A stretch of 64,000 nucleotides of DNA from Nocardia acidivorans NBRC 108247 (GTDB lineage Bacteria; Actinomycetota; Actinomycetes; Mycobacteriales; Mycobacteriaceae): NCBI RefSeq assembly GCF_001625085.1, contig NZ_BDAW01000034.1, positions 37,383-101,382 of the forward strand, written 5' to 3'. The notes beneath the pieces are model-generated. The model did no database searches. It saw only the letters and a list, made by a program, of their open reading frames with translations, and had not been told where the DNA came from. Shown one piece after another: positions 33,845-42,527 of this stretch. Position 1 is the stretch's first letter; each line of letters starts with the position of its first letter. The position numbers and the translations under genes were made by a program.

Positions 33845-34894
33845 GTGCCGCATTCTCGATTCGAGTCGATAGGCGCCTATCTGCCATCCAAACGCGTCAC
33901 CACCGAAGAGCTCCTCGCGCAATTGAAGGAGACTCCGGGCTTCGATCTCGAAAAAATCACGGGCGTCAAGGAACGGCGCTTCCGCGACACTTCCCCCGAA
34001 AACCATGAAGACTCTTACATTCTCGCAATGAATGCGGCCCAGGACTGTCTGTCCAGGTCACAGTATGCGGCCTCGGATCTCGACGTGATCATCTCCACCT
34101 CGATCACGCGCAGCAAGGGCACCCGGATGTATATGGAGCCCTCTTTCGCCGGCTCCCTCGCTCGTGAACTCGGCGCGCGTCCGGACACCATTTCATTCGA
34201 TCTCTCCAATGCCTGCGCCGGAATGATGACGGGCACGTACATTCTCGATCGCATGATTCGCTCGGGCGCGGTGAAACGCGGCATGGTGGTCAGTGGTGAA
34301 GCCATTACTCCCATTGCCGAAACCGCGGTGAACGAGATCACCGAGAAATACGATCTGCAATTCGCGTCACTGACCGTCGGCGATTCCGGCGCGGCCGTCG
34401 TTCTCGATGAATCCGTGGACGAGGACGACCGGATCCACTACATCGAACTGGTGACCGCCTCGGAGTTCTCGCACCTGTGCCTGGGCATGCCCAGTGAGAA
34501 GTCACAGGGGGTGTCGCTGTACACCGACAACCGCAAGATGCACAACGAATCCCGCTTCCTGCTCTGGACCGACACCCAGGGCAACTTCATGGCGGATCGC
34601 GGCACCACGTTCGAGGACGAGGGCTTCGACTACATCATTCACCACCAGTTCGGAGCGGGCGCGATTCCGTTCATGAACGCGATCGCCGCACGCGAGTTCG
34701 GCAGCCCGATGCCGCCGGATCTCAATGTCATCGAGAAGTACGGAAACACCTCCACCACTTCGCATTTCATCGTGCTGCACGATCAGCTCAGCCAGCAGAA
34801 CATCGCATCGGGATCCAAGGTCTTGATGGTCCCGGCCGCCTCCGGCGTCGTCGGGGGCTTCCTGTCCACCACGATTTCATCCCTGAAGGTCTGA
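33845..34894 (+). CDS. nltA: OleA-type thiolase, catalytic subunit (NltA-like)
   Basis: The 349-residue KAS III/OleA-type protein should condense two fatty acyl-CoAs to a beta-keto acid, the first step to a beta-lactone. The triad is complete: Cys124 in FDLSNACAGM, His267 in IIHHQFG and Asn301 in YGNTSTTS. Glu98 in MEPSF aligns by eye with the catalytic Glu that OleA supplies across the dimer. The GTG at 33845 has AGGAG 5 bases upstream; an in-frame ATG at 33815 lacks one. It is the first gene of the cluster and is followed after 1 bp by nltB, so a heterodimer is likely. Confidence 0.88.
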   Translation: MPHSRFESIGAYLPSKRVTTEELLAQLKETPGFDLEKITGVKERRFRDTSPENHEDSYILAMNAAQDCLSRSQYAASDLDVIISTSITRSKGTRMYMEPSFAGSLARELGARPDTISFDLSNACAGMMTGTYILDRMIRSGAVKRGMVVSGEAITPIAETAVNEITEKYDLQFASLTVGDSGAAVVLDESVDEDDRIHYIELVTASEFSHLCLGMPSEKSQGVSLYTDNRKMHNESRFLLWTDTQGNFMADRGTTFEDEGFDYIIHHQFGAGAIPFMNAIAAREFGSPMPPDLNVIEKYGNTSTTSHFIVLHDQLSQQNIASGSKVLMVPAASGVVGGFLSTTISSLKV

Positions 34895-34895
34895 C

Positions 34896-35807
34896 ATGGG
34901 CGTACGTATCAAATCCACCGGAATCAGCCGGGCCGGAGACACTTTCAGCATTGTCGAGCTCAGCGGTGCGGCCGCGCGGCATGCCCTGGAGCGGGCGGAG
35001 GTGCGGCCCGATCAGGTCGGCGTACTCATCAACGCGGGCATCTTCCGCGATTCCAACACCGTGGAACCCGCTGTGTCGGCGCTGATTCAGAAGGAAGCCG
35101 GGATCGGGCTGGACTACACCAAGCAGGACCCGCGGTCGTTCTCCTTCGATCTGATGAACGCCGGCGTCGGCGTGCTCAACGCGGTGCAGGTGGCCCAGTC
35201 GATCCTGGTCACCGGCAGCGCCGAACACGTGGTCATCGTCTCCGGTGACACCCACCCGTCGCTGAAGCGCGGTGCGGCCGATGCCGAATTCCCCTATGCC
35301 ACTTCGGGTGCCGCGCTGCTGCTGGAGCACACCGATGCGGACGAGGGTTTCGGGCGGGTGCACACCGTGGCCGGTGGCGGCACTCCCGGAATCGAATCGT
35401 ATGTGGATGTGGCGACCATGGGCACGCGCGGTCGCGAGCTCATGACCGTCATTCGTGAACCCGATGCCGAGCAGCGACTGCTCGAACTCGCCGCCGACGC
35501 GGCCCGGATGGCGCTCTCGGAGGCCGATCCGGAGCAGGCCACCACCGCGCTGATCGCCTCCACCCCGAGCGCGGACTTCCCGGAGCAGCTCGCCGCCACC
35601 CTGGGCATCGCGCCCAACGCGGTCTTCGGACCCGATCTGTCCCAGGGTGATCCGCATACCGCGGCGCTGCCGCTCGCCTACGACGCGGCCGTAGCGAATC
35701 GGGCGCTGGACGCGTTCACCCATGTGCTGTTCGTCGCCGCCGGCGCCGGTCCCTCGGCCGCCGCCGTCCTCTACCGGCTCCCCGCCACCGTCGGGGCCGC
35801 GGCGTGA
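34896..35807 (+). CDS. nltB: OleA-like partner subunit lacking the catalytic Cys (NltB-like)
   Basis: This 303-residue thiolase-fold protein is related to NltA but shorter. Where NltA has Cys124 (SNACAG) it has Gly90 (MNAGVG). The His-Gln pair is not found, and the Asn motif is replaced by QGDPHT. Glu57 in NTVEPAVS is kept and matches the cross-dimer Glu of OleA. Paired thiolases of lipstatin and nocardiolactone clusters work as heterodimers in which one partner lacks Cys. I infer the same here: NltB holds one acyl chain and supplies Glu. Its stop overlaps nltC by 4 bp. Confidence 0.85.
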   Translation: MGVRIKSTGISRAGDTFSIVELSGAAARHALERAEVRPDQVGVLINAGIFRDSNTVEPAVSALIQKEAGIGLDYTKQDPRSFSFDLMNAGVGVLNAVQVAQSILVTGSAEHVVIVSGDTHPSLKRGAADAEFPYATSGAALLLEHTDADEGFGRVHTVAGGGTPGIESYVDVATMGTRGRELMTVIREPDAEQRLLELAADAARMALSEADPEQATTALIASTPSADFPEQLAATLGIAPNAVFGPDLSQGDPHTAALPLAYDAAVANRALDAFTHVLFVAAGAGPSAAAVLYRLPATVGAAA

Positions 35808-37771
35808 CGACCGCTACCTACTGGCAGGCCATCGACCGCTTCCGCGCGGTCGTGGCCGACCAGCCCGATCGGGAGGCCGTCATCTTCCCGCACGGGCGGA
35901 CCGACGCCGGGCTCCCGGAGTATCGGCACCTGACCTACCGGGAGCTCGACGCCTGGTCCGACACCATCGCCGCGCATCTCACCGCGGCCGGTGTCGGCCG
36001 CGGCACCCGCACCATCGTGCTGGTGCTGCCCAGTCCGGAGCTGTACGCGATCATGCTGGGGCTGTTGAAGATCGGCGCGGTGCCGGTCGTCATCGATCCC
36101 GGTATGGGACTGCGCAAGATGCTCAACTGCCTGCGCGCCGCCGATGCCCAGGCGTTCATCGGCATTCCGCAGGCGCATGCCGCGCGCGTGCTGTTCCGCA
36201 AGTACTTCCGCGATGTGCGGGTGAAGATCACCGTGGGACCGCGCTGGCTCTGGGGCGGGCAGACGCTGCAGAGCTGGGGTACGCCCGCCGCGGTGACAGG
36301 CTTTGCCGCCCAACCGACTGACGAGAGTGAGGCCGAAAGGTCTCCCCGTCATCCCAGCGCGCCTTCGGCCGGGATCCATCGCGACCCGCTGGAGCAGACC
36401 CGGCCTCGATCCCGGCCGAAAGCATGCCGGGATGACGAAGGGCAAGCTCGCGCAGGCGGATTCAGCCCGAAGCGCATGCGGCCGATCGCGGGTTCGCGCC
36501 TGCGCACACTGCGGCAGACCGTGGTCGGGGCACGTGGGCGGTGGGAGCAGTTCGCCGGGGGATCTGCTGTCCCCGTGGACAATTCGGCCTCACATGCGGA
36601 GCGGGTGCCCGCACCCGCGGATGAGCTGCTGCTGATCGCGTACACCACGGGCAGTACCGGCCCGGCCAAGGCCGTGGAGATGACGCACGGGAATCTGTCG
36701 TCCATGGTCGACCAGGTGGATGCGGCGCGCGGGCGGGTCGCCCCCGACACCTCGCTGATCACGCTGCCGCTGGTCGGGATTCTGGACATGCTGCTGGGGG
36801 CGCGGTGTGTACTGCCGCCGCTGGTGCCCAGTCAGGTGGGGTCCACCGATCCGGCCTTCGTCGCCGATGCGGTGAATCGGTTCGGGGTGCGCACCATGTT
36901 CGCCTCACCGGCCGTGCTGATTCCGCTGCTGCGGCATCTGGAGCGAACCGGGACGAAAGTTCCTACGCTGCACAGCATCTACTCCGGCGGCGCACCCGTA
37001 CCGGACTGGTGTATCGCCGGTCTGCGCGAGGTGCTCGCCGCCGATGCCGAGGTGCACGCGGGCTACGGATCGACCGAGGCGCTGCCCATGTCGACCATCG
37101 AATCCCGCGAACTGCTCGGCGGACTCGTGGAACGGGCGCATCACGGTGAGGGCACCTGTATCGGACGCCCTGCCGAGAATGTGCGCGCCCGGCTCGTCGC
37201 CATTACCGATGACCCGCTGCCCACCTGGGCCGACGCGCAGGCGCGCGAAGCGGAACTGGTGAGCACGCGCGGTATCGGCGAACTCGTGGTGGCCGGGCCG
37301 AATGTGAGCACCCGGTACTACTGGCCGCGCGAAGCCAATCTAGCGGGCAAGATCGCCGACGGCGATACCGTCTGGCATCGCACCGGCGATCTGGCCTGGA
37401 TCGACGAACAGGGTCGAATCTGGTTCTGCGGGCGCAAGAGTCAGCGCGTGCACACCGCGGCCGGTCCCATGTTCTCGGTGCAGGTGGAACAGGTCTTCAA
37501 TACCCTGCCCGGGGTGGTCCGCACCGCCCTCGTGGGCGTGGGCGCACGCGGGTCGCAGCGGCCGGTGCTGTGCGTGGAAGCCGAACCCGGGACCGACACC
37601 GTGCTGCTGGCGGCCGAATTGCGCAGCCGGGCGGTCGAATTCGAGGTCACCTCGACGGTCTCGACATTCCTTTTCCATCCGAGGTTTCCGGTAGACATTC
37701 GGCACAATGCCAAGATCGGTCGCGAGCAGCTCGCCGTCTGGGCGGCACAGCGGCTCGGAGAGGACGGGTGA
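35804..37771 (+). CDS. nltC: OleC/NltC-type beta-lactone synthetase with repeat insertion
   Basis: This ANL-fold enzyme closes a beta-hydroxy acid to a beta-lactone with ATP. The motif YTTGSTGPAK starts at residue 280, YGSTEALP is near residue 423, and HRTGDLAW and GRKSQRVHT lie toward the end. OleC proteins usually have about 550-560 residues; this one has 655. Most of the excess is a stretch of low similarity at about residues 165-235, whose core is encoded by a 91-bp dispersed repeat (36347-36437). The frame stays open with no stop. The ATP-binding and C-terminal domains look intact, so the enzyme may still fold, but activity is uncertain. The start overlaps nltB. Confidence 0.85.
   Translation: MTTATYWQAIDRFRAVVADQPDREAVIFPHGRTDAGLPEYRHLTYRELDAWSDTIAAHLTAAGVGRGTRTIVLVLPSPELYAIMLGLLKIGAVPVVIDPGMGLRKMLNCLRAADAQAFIGIPQAHAARVLFRKYFRDVRVKITVGPRWLWGGQTLQSWGTPAAVTGFAAQPTDESEAERSPRHPSAPSAGIHRDPLEQTRPRSRPKACRDDEGQARAGGFSPKRMRPIAGSRLRTLRQTVVGARGRWEQFAGGSAVPVDNSASHAERVPAPADELLLIAYTTGSTGPAKAVEMTHGNLSSMVDQVDAARGRVAPDTSLITLPLVGILDMLLGARCVLPPLVPSQVGSTDPAFVADAVNRFGVRTMFASPAVLIPLLRHLERTGTKVPTLHSIYSGGAPVPDWCIAGLREVLAADAEVHAGYGSTEALPMSTIESRELLGGLVERAHHGEGTCIGRPAENVRARLVAITDDPLPTWADAQAREAELVSTRGIGELVVAGPNVSTRYYWPREANLAGKIADGDTVWHRTGDLAWIDEQGRIWFCGRKSQRVHTAAGPMFSVQVEQVFNTLPGVVRTALVGVGARGSQRPVLCVEAEPGTDTVLLAAELRSRAVEFEVTSTVSTFLFHPRFPVDIRHNAKIGREQLAVWAAQRLGEDG
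36347..36437. repeat. Dispersed inverted-repeat element inside nltC (copy 3)
   Basis: The 91-bp element has a left arm CGTCATCCCAGCGCGCC to GGCCGGGATCCATC and a right arm TCGATCCCGGCCGAAAGC to GCCGGGATGACG. The right arm matches copies 1 and 4 almost base for base. It is translated in frame within nltC as an Arg/Pro/Ser-rich segment. The flanking 40-70 bases on each side also have little OleC similarity, so the original insertion event may have been larger than the repeat. Confidence 0.8.
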
Positions 37772-38052
37772 GCGATATGTCGTTGAAGACCGCGGCCCTG
37801 CGGGCGATTCCGATACTCGGCTGGCTGTACCTGGCCGTCGGACTGCTCGCCGCACTGATGGACCGCGCGCCGGGAAATCGCCTGTTGCGGGCCATCTGGT
37901 GGATCGACGCCTTCCTGAGCATCGTGGTGCACGCGGCGCAGATTCCGGCCGCCTTGCGCGCGGCGGAGTCCAGTGACCGTTCGCCCATCGAAACCGCCGT
38001 GCTGACCCAGGTTTTCGGAGCCACCTGGTGGAAGACACAGGAGGCGGCCTGA
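37768..38052 (+). CDS. Small membrane protein of the beta-lactone cluster
   Basis: The 94-residue protein has two hydrophobic segments (about residues 12-32, AIPILGWLYLAVGLLAALMD, and about 44-66, IWWIDAFLSIVVHAAQIP). They are joined by a short basic loop; a polar tail follows. The GTG at 37768 overlaps the nltC stop by 4 bp and has GAGAGG just upstream; ATG at 37777 is an alternative. Its stop overlaps the nltD start. Translational coupling on both sides suggests a role in the pathway, perhaps tethering the enzymes to the membrane where the lipid product forms. I do not recognise the family. Confidence 0.7.
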   Translation: MSDMSLKTAALRAIPILGWLYLAVGLLAALMDRAPGNRLLRAIWWIDAFLSIVVHAAQIPAALRAAESSDRSPIETAVLTQVFGATWWKTQEAA

Positions 38053-39110
38053 TGACCGAAGGCACAAAGAAGGCTCTGGTCACGGGCGCGTCCGGCTTCC
38101 TGGGCGGCGCCATCGCGCGCCGCCTGATCCGCGAGGGCGGGTATGAGGTCGCGATTCTGGTGCGCCCCACCAGTAATCTGCGTGATCTGGCCGATGTCAT
38201 CGACCAGGTGGAGGTGCGCCACGGCGACCTCACCGATCAGGTCTCGCTCGAACGCGCCACCATGGGCGTCGATGTGGTCTTCCACAGCGCGGCCCGGGTC
38301 GAAGAGCGCGGCACGCGTGTGCAGTTTGTTGCCGAGAACCTCACCGCGACAGAGCATTTGCTGCGGTCGGCGCGGAGCAACGGCGCGCAGCGGTTCGTCT
38401 TCATCTCGAGCCCGAGCGCGCTCATGGACCGGGACGGCGGCGATCAGGTCGAGATCGACGAATCGGTGCCGTACCCGCGCCGATACCTGAACCTGTATTC
38501 CGAGACCAAGGCCGCGGCCGAACGCGCGGTCCTGGCCGCGAACGCTGACGGGTTCAGCACCTGCGCGCTGCGACCGCGGGCCATCTGGGGTGCGGGCGAC
38601 CGCTCCGGGCCGATCGTGCGACTGCTGAGCCGCGCCGCCGCGGGCAGCCTGCCGGACCTGTCGTTCGGTAAGCAGGTGTACGCCTCGCTCTGCCACGTCG
38701 AGAATATCGCCGCGGCCTGCGTCCAGGCGGACCGATCCGAAAAGGTCGGCGGGAAGGCGTATTTCGTCGCCGACGCGGAGCAGACCGATGTGTGGGGCTT
38801 CCTCGGCGAGGTCGCTACCGGGCTCGGTTACGCCGCGCCCAGCCGTCAGCCGAATCGCCGGGTGCTGAACGCCGCGGTCGCGATCATCGACACCGTGTGG
38901 CGGGTGCCGTTCATCGCCACCCGCTGGTCACCGCCGCTGTCCCGGTATGTGGTGGCTCTGATGACCCGCACCGCCACCTACGATACCGGCGCCGCCGCAA
39001 GGGATTTCGGCTATCGACCGGTCGTCGGCCGCGATGCCGGACTCAGCGAATTCCTGACCTGGCTGCAAACCCAGGGCGGCATTGTCGAATTGACCAAAGA
39101 CCTGCGATAA
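38052..39110 (+). CDS. nltD: OleD/NltD-type NAD(P)-dependent beta-keto acid reductase
   Basis: The 352-residue extended SDR has the TGASGFLG nucleotide motif (about residues 11-18), HSAARV, catalytic Ser in ISSPSALM and the YSETK Tyr/Lys pair (about 151-155), as in OleD and 3-beta-hydroxysteroid dehydrogenase-like enzymes. It should reduce the NltA/NltB beta-keto acid to the beta-hydroxy acid used by NltC. The ATG overlaps the preceding stop (TGATG). A C-terminal hydrophobic helix (about 275-300) could touch the membrane. Confidence 0.87.
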   Translation: MTEGTKKALVTGASGFLGGAIARRLIREGGYEVAILVRPTSNLRDLADVIDQVEVRHGDLTDQVSLERATMGVDVVFHSAARVEERGTRVQFVAENLTATEHLLRSARSNGAQRFVFISSPSALMDRDGGDQVEIDESVPYPRRYLNLYSETKAAAERAVLAANADGFSTCALRPRAIWGAGDRSGPIVRLLSRAAAGSLPDLSFGKQVYASLCHVENIAAACVQADRSEKVGGKAYFVADAEQTDVWGFLGEVATGLGYAAPSRQPNRRVLNAAVAIIDTVWRVPFIATRWSPPLSRYVVALMTRTATYDTGAAARDFGYRPVVGRDAGLSEFLTWLQTQGGIVELTKDLR

Positions 39111-39138
39111 CGCAGTCACCCGCGCATAAGAGGCAGGC

Positions 39139-40326
39139 ATGAGCACCTTTCGCCGACCCATCTCCCCCACCGAATTCATGTACTTCCCGATGCGGGATCT
39201 GGCGCCGCCGTTCCTCATGCAGCTGGCTGTCGAAGGCGCCGGCAGCATCGACGCCGAGGAATTGCGGCGCGCGGTAACCATTGCGGCCGAGGCGAATCCG
39301 GGTGCTCGACTGGTCCGGGACGGTAAGTACTGGGTGGACAGCGGGGTCGCGCCCGCCGTGCGGGTGGTGGATCATGCGCTGCGATACCCGGAGCTGGAAT
39401 CGGATCCGGTGCTCACCAGCCCGATCGGGCCGACCCCGGAATCCACCCTCGAGGTGCTGATGCTCACCGCCGCACCGTTCACCCTGGTGTTCCGGGTGTT
39501 CCACGGTGTCATGGACGGTATGGGCATGGTCATGTGGGCCACCGATGTGCTGCGGGTGCTGCGCGGGCAGGAGCCGATCGGTGCGGCGGATCCCATCGCC
39601 GATGAGGAACTGGTGCGCAAGGTCGGCGCACCCGGCCGCCCGGCGCTCATGGTGCCGCGCTTCCGCTCCGCCCTCGGCCCCGGTCGCCAGGATCCGGGTG
39701 AGCCACGACATCTGTTGCGCCACCGCACTATTCACGCCACCGGACCCGGCGCGATGGTGCGAGTCGCGGCCATCCTCGCCGAGGAGGGCGGACCGCTCTC
39801 GCGCATCATGATCCCGGTCGATCTGCGCCGTCACGATCCCGAACTGCGCTCGACCGCCAACCTCGCGCTCCCGCTCTTCCTCGACGCGCGACCCGGCGTG
39901 GACTGGGAACAGCTCAACGCGGACAAGCGCATCGGCCTGCGGGAACGTCGCGAACTCAATCAGATGCAGGCCGCGCGCATGTCCAATCTGCCGCAGGCCC
40001 CCGGCCGGATCCTGCTCCGCTCCCTCAACTGGGCGGGCGCGCGCCTGGGCCGAAACCTGGCCTCCGCCACCGTCTCCCATATGGGCCGCTACAACTTCGA
40101 CGAACTCGCGGTCCCCGGTTTCACCCCCACTTCCATCCGCGTGCTGCCCCAGCACAGCGTCGCCATGCCGCTGCTCATGGGCCTCACCGAGGGCGGCGGT
40201 CGCACCGAACTCACCGTCTCCGCGCGCAGCGGTCGCGGTATTCCGGACCGCCTGGAAGCCCTCCTGGATCGCATTGTGAAGATCCTGGAAAGCGAACTCC
40301 CCCGGACGGATTCGGTCGGCCGATGA
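39139..40326 (+). CDS. PapA-like acyltransferase (condensation-domain fold)
   Basis: The 395-residue protein has the H-x-x-x-D-G motif of the BAHD/condensation superfamily at residues 122-127 (FHGVMDGMG). The general shape fits mycobacterial PapA proteins, which esterify lipid alcohols. A canonical C-terminal DFGW is not seen; SHMGRYNF occupies a similar place. It lies 28 bp after nltD on the same strand, so it may acylate the hydroxyl of the beta-lactone product or a precursor. This function is inferred only from position and motif. Confidence 0.72.
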   Translation: MSTFRRPISPTEFMYFPMRDLAPPFLMQLAVEGAGSIDAEELRRAVTIAAEANPGARLVRDGKYWVDSGVAPAVRVVDHALRYPELESDPVLTSPIGPTPESTLEVLMLTAAPFTLVFRVFHGVMDGMGMVMWATDVLRVLRGQEPIGAADPIADEELVRKVGAPGRPALMVPRFRSALGPGRQDPGEPRHLLRHRTIHATGPGAMVRVAAILAEEGGPLSRIMIPVDLRRHDPELRSTANLALPLFLDARPGVDWEQLNADKRIGLRERRELNQMQAARMSNLPQAPGRILLRSLNWAGARLGRNLASATVSHMGRYNFDELAVPGFTPTSIRVLPQHSVAMPLLMGLTEGGGRTELTVSARSGRGIPDRLEALLDRIVKILESELPRTDSVGR

Positions 40327-40363
40327 CCGGGCGCGGCCGTACCTCGGCGAAAGGACCGCGCGC

Positions 40364-42502
40364 ATGATGACGGCGTGGGCGCGGGTCGTGGTGGCGCGGC
40401 CGAAGACCGTGCTGGCGGTGGCGGTGCTGTTCGCGCTGGCGTGCGGGTTGTTCGCGACCGGGCTGGCGCAGAAGGTCAGTGCGGCCGGGTATACCGATCC
40501 GGGAAGTGAGTCCGGTGCGGTCGATCAGTGGGTGCATGATCAGCTGGGGTCGCAGAATCCGGATGTGATCGCCATCTACACCGCGCCGGAGGGTCGATCG
40601 CTGGCCGATATCGGGCCGCAGGTGCTGGCGGCCGTGGGGAAGATCGATCCGGCGTTACTGGACCGGCCGGTCGAAAGCTATTGGCACAGTGCGCGATCAC
40701 AGTATTTGCGGTCGGCGGACGGCCGGTCGGCGGTGGCCGTGGTGTTCGCCGCCGGGGACGACAATCGGCGTATCGCCGTGTATCCCGAGCTGGCGCGGGA
40801 CTTGCGCGTGCCGGGGGTCGAGACCAGGCTCACCGGGTACAGCGCATTGGCCCAGGAGATCAGCGAGCAGTCCCGGCACGATCTCGTGGTGGCCGAATCG
40901 ATTTCGATTCCGCTCACCGCAGTGGTGCTGGTGCTGGTGTTCGGCGGTGTGGTGGCCGCGTCGCTGCCCGTGCTCGTCGGCAGTCTCGCGGTGGTCGGCG
41001 CGCTGGGCGCGGTCGGCGTCATCGCCCGGTTCACCGAAGTGAGCGTGTTCGCCATGAATGTGGTGTCCCTGCTCGGGCTCGGATTGGCCATCGACTACGG
41101 GCTTTTCGTGGTCGGGCGCTTCCGCGAGGAACTCGCCGCCGGGCAATCCACCGCCGCCGCGATCAGCCGCGCACTCGATACCGCCGGGCGCACCGTGCTC
41201 TTCTCCGCGCTGCTGCTCATGTGCGCGTTCGCGGGCACCTTCGTCTTCCCGCAACCGGTGCTGCGGTCGCTCGGCTTCGGCGCCATCGCCGCGGTCGGCC
41301 TCGCGGCCCTGCTGTCGATGACCGCGCTCCCGGCGGCACTGACCCTGCTCGGCCCGCGCATCGGTAAATGGAGTTGGCGGGCGGACGCTTTCGAGCGATC
41401 CGAGGCGCGGGCGCAACGCTTCTGGGGGCGGGTGGTCACCGCCGTCATGCGCCGTCCGGGTGCGGTCGCGATCGCCGTCGGCGCACTACTACTGGTGCTC
41501 GCCGCACCGCTCACCGGCGTCCGACTCGGCGATATCGACCACACCGCATTGCCGGTGGGCAATGAAATACGTTCCACCGTGGATGAATTGGCTGTTCGAT
41601 TCCCCGCCGCCAACAGCGGGGCGACCATCCTGGTGCGCGAATCGGACGGCAGCGCACCGACTTCCGCCGCCATTACCGGCGCACTGCGGGAACTCGGGGC
41701 GGTGCACGGCGTCAAACAGGCTCTGCAACTGGACACCCGGGACAACACCGCCGTCATACACGCCGTGCTGACCGCGCCGGATCGCTCCCCCGCCGCCCAG
41801 GACACCGTGCGTGACCTGCGCGAGCTGCGCATCGACGGCCTCACCCTGGAAGTCGGCGGGCAGAGCGCCGCCACCGCGGACAGTGTCACCGCCGTGCTGC
41901 ACAATCTGCCGCTCATGCTGAGCGTCATGGTGCTGGCCACCCTGCTCATGCTGGGCGCGGCCTTCCGCTCGGTGGTACTCCCGCTCAAAGCGGTGTTCAT
42001 GGCCTTCCTCAGTCTGGCCGCCACCTTCGGGGTCCTCACGTGGATATTCGACAGGGGCCATCTGGCAAGCGTTGTGAGCGTGAGCGTGGGTCCGATCTCG
42101 GCCAGCATGATGGTGCTCATCATCGCGGTGGTCTTCGGACTCTCCACCGACTACGAGGTCTTCCTGCTCTCCCGCATGGTCGAAGCCCACGAGGCCGGAG
42201 CCGACACCGAGGAGTCCGTGCGCACCGGAACGGTGCGGACCGCACGCGTAATCACCGCCGCCGCGGCACTTCTCGTGCTCATCACCGGCGCGTTCACGCT
42301 CTCGCCGCTGACCCCCATGCGGTTCCTGGGCCTGGGCATGGTGATCGCACTGATCATCGACGCCACCCTGGTCCGCATGCTGCTGGTCCCGGCACTGGTG
42401 AAACTCATGGGTCCCGCCAACTGGTGGACGCCGTTCCGGTCGCGCGCGATCGTCACCACGGTGCGCGAAACCCCGGCCGAGGCAAAGGTTCCCATCGAGT
42501 AG
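40364..42502 (+). CDS. MmpL/RND family lipid transporter
   Basis: The 712-residue protein has the MMPL layout: helix 1 (about 12-35), a periplasmic porter loop, a block of five helices (about 175-335), helix 7 near 368-385, a second loop, and a last five-helix block (about 510-690). Conserved Asp-Tyr pairs lie in LGLGLAIDYGLF and FGLSTDYEVF. Such transporters export lipids in mycolic-acid bacteria. It lies 37 bp after the PapA-like gene, and AAAGGA precedes the ATG at 40364. The location suggests export of the beta-lactone lipid and self-protection (inference). Confidence 0.87.
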   Translation: MMTAWARVVVARPKTVLAVAVLFALACGLFATGLAQKVSAAGYTDPGSESGAVDQWVHDQLGSQNPDVIAIYTAPEGRSLADIGPQVLAAVGKIDPALLDRPVESYWHSARSQYLRSADGRSAVAVVFAAGDDNRRIAVYPELARDLRVPGVETRLTGYSALAQEISEQSRHDLVVAESISIPLTAVVLVLVFGGVVAASLPVLVGSLAVVGALGAVGVIARFTEVSVFAMNVVSLLGLGLAIDYGLFVVGRFREELAAGQSTAAAISRALDTAGRTVLFSALLLMCAFAGTFVFPQPVLRSLGFGAIAAVGLAALLSMTALPAALTLLGPRIGKWSWRADAFERSEARAQRFWGRVVTAVMRRPGAVAIAVGALLLVLAAPLTGVRLGDIDHTALPVGNEIRSTVDELAVRFPAANSGATILVRESDGSAPTSAAITGALRELGAVHGVKQALQLDTRDNTAVIHAVLTAPDRSPAAQDTVRDLRELRIDGLTLEVGGQSAATADSVTAVLHNLPLMLSVMVLATLLMLGAAFRSVVLPLKAVFMAFLSLAATFGVLTWIFDRGHLASVVSVSVGPISASMMVLIIAVVFGLSTDYEVFLLSRMVEAHEAGADTEESVRTGTVRTARVITAAAALLVLITGAFTLSPLTPMRFLGLGMVIALIIDATLVRMLLVPALVKLMGPANWWTPFRSRAIVTTVRETPAEAKVPIE

Positions 42503-42527
42503 TCGGCAATTACGCCGAGTCGGAAGA

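Noticed and set aside
36228..36445. Short frames within the repeat in nltC
   Set aside because: They recur wherever the dispersed repeat occurs and carry no protein pattern.
37768..38052. Naming the small membrane protein as ERG28-like
   Set aside because: Two hydrophobic segments and similar size are not enough; no shared motif could be confirmed by eye.
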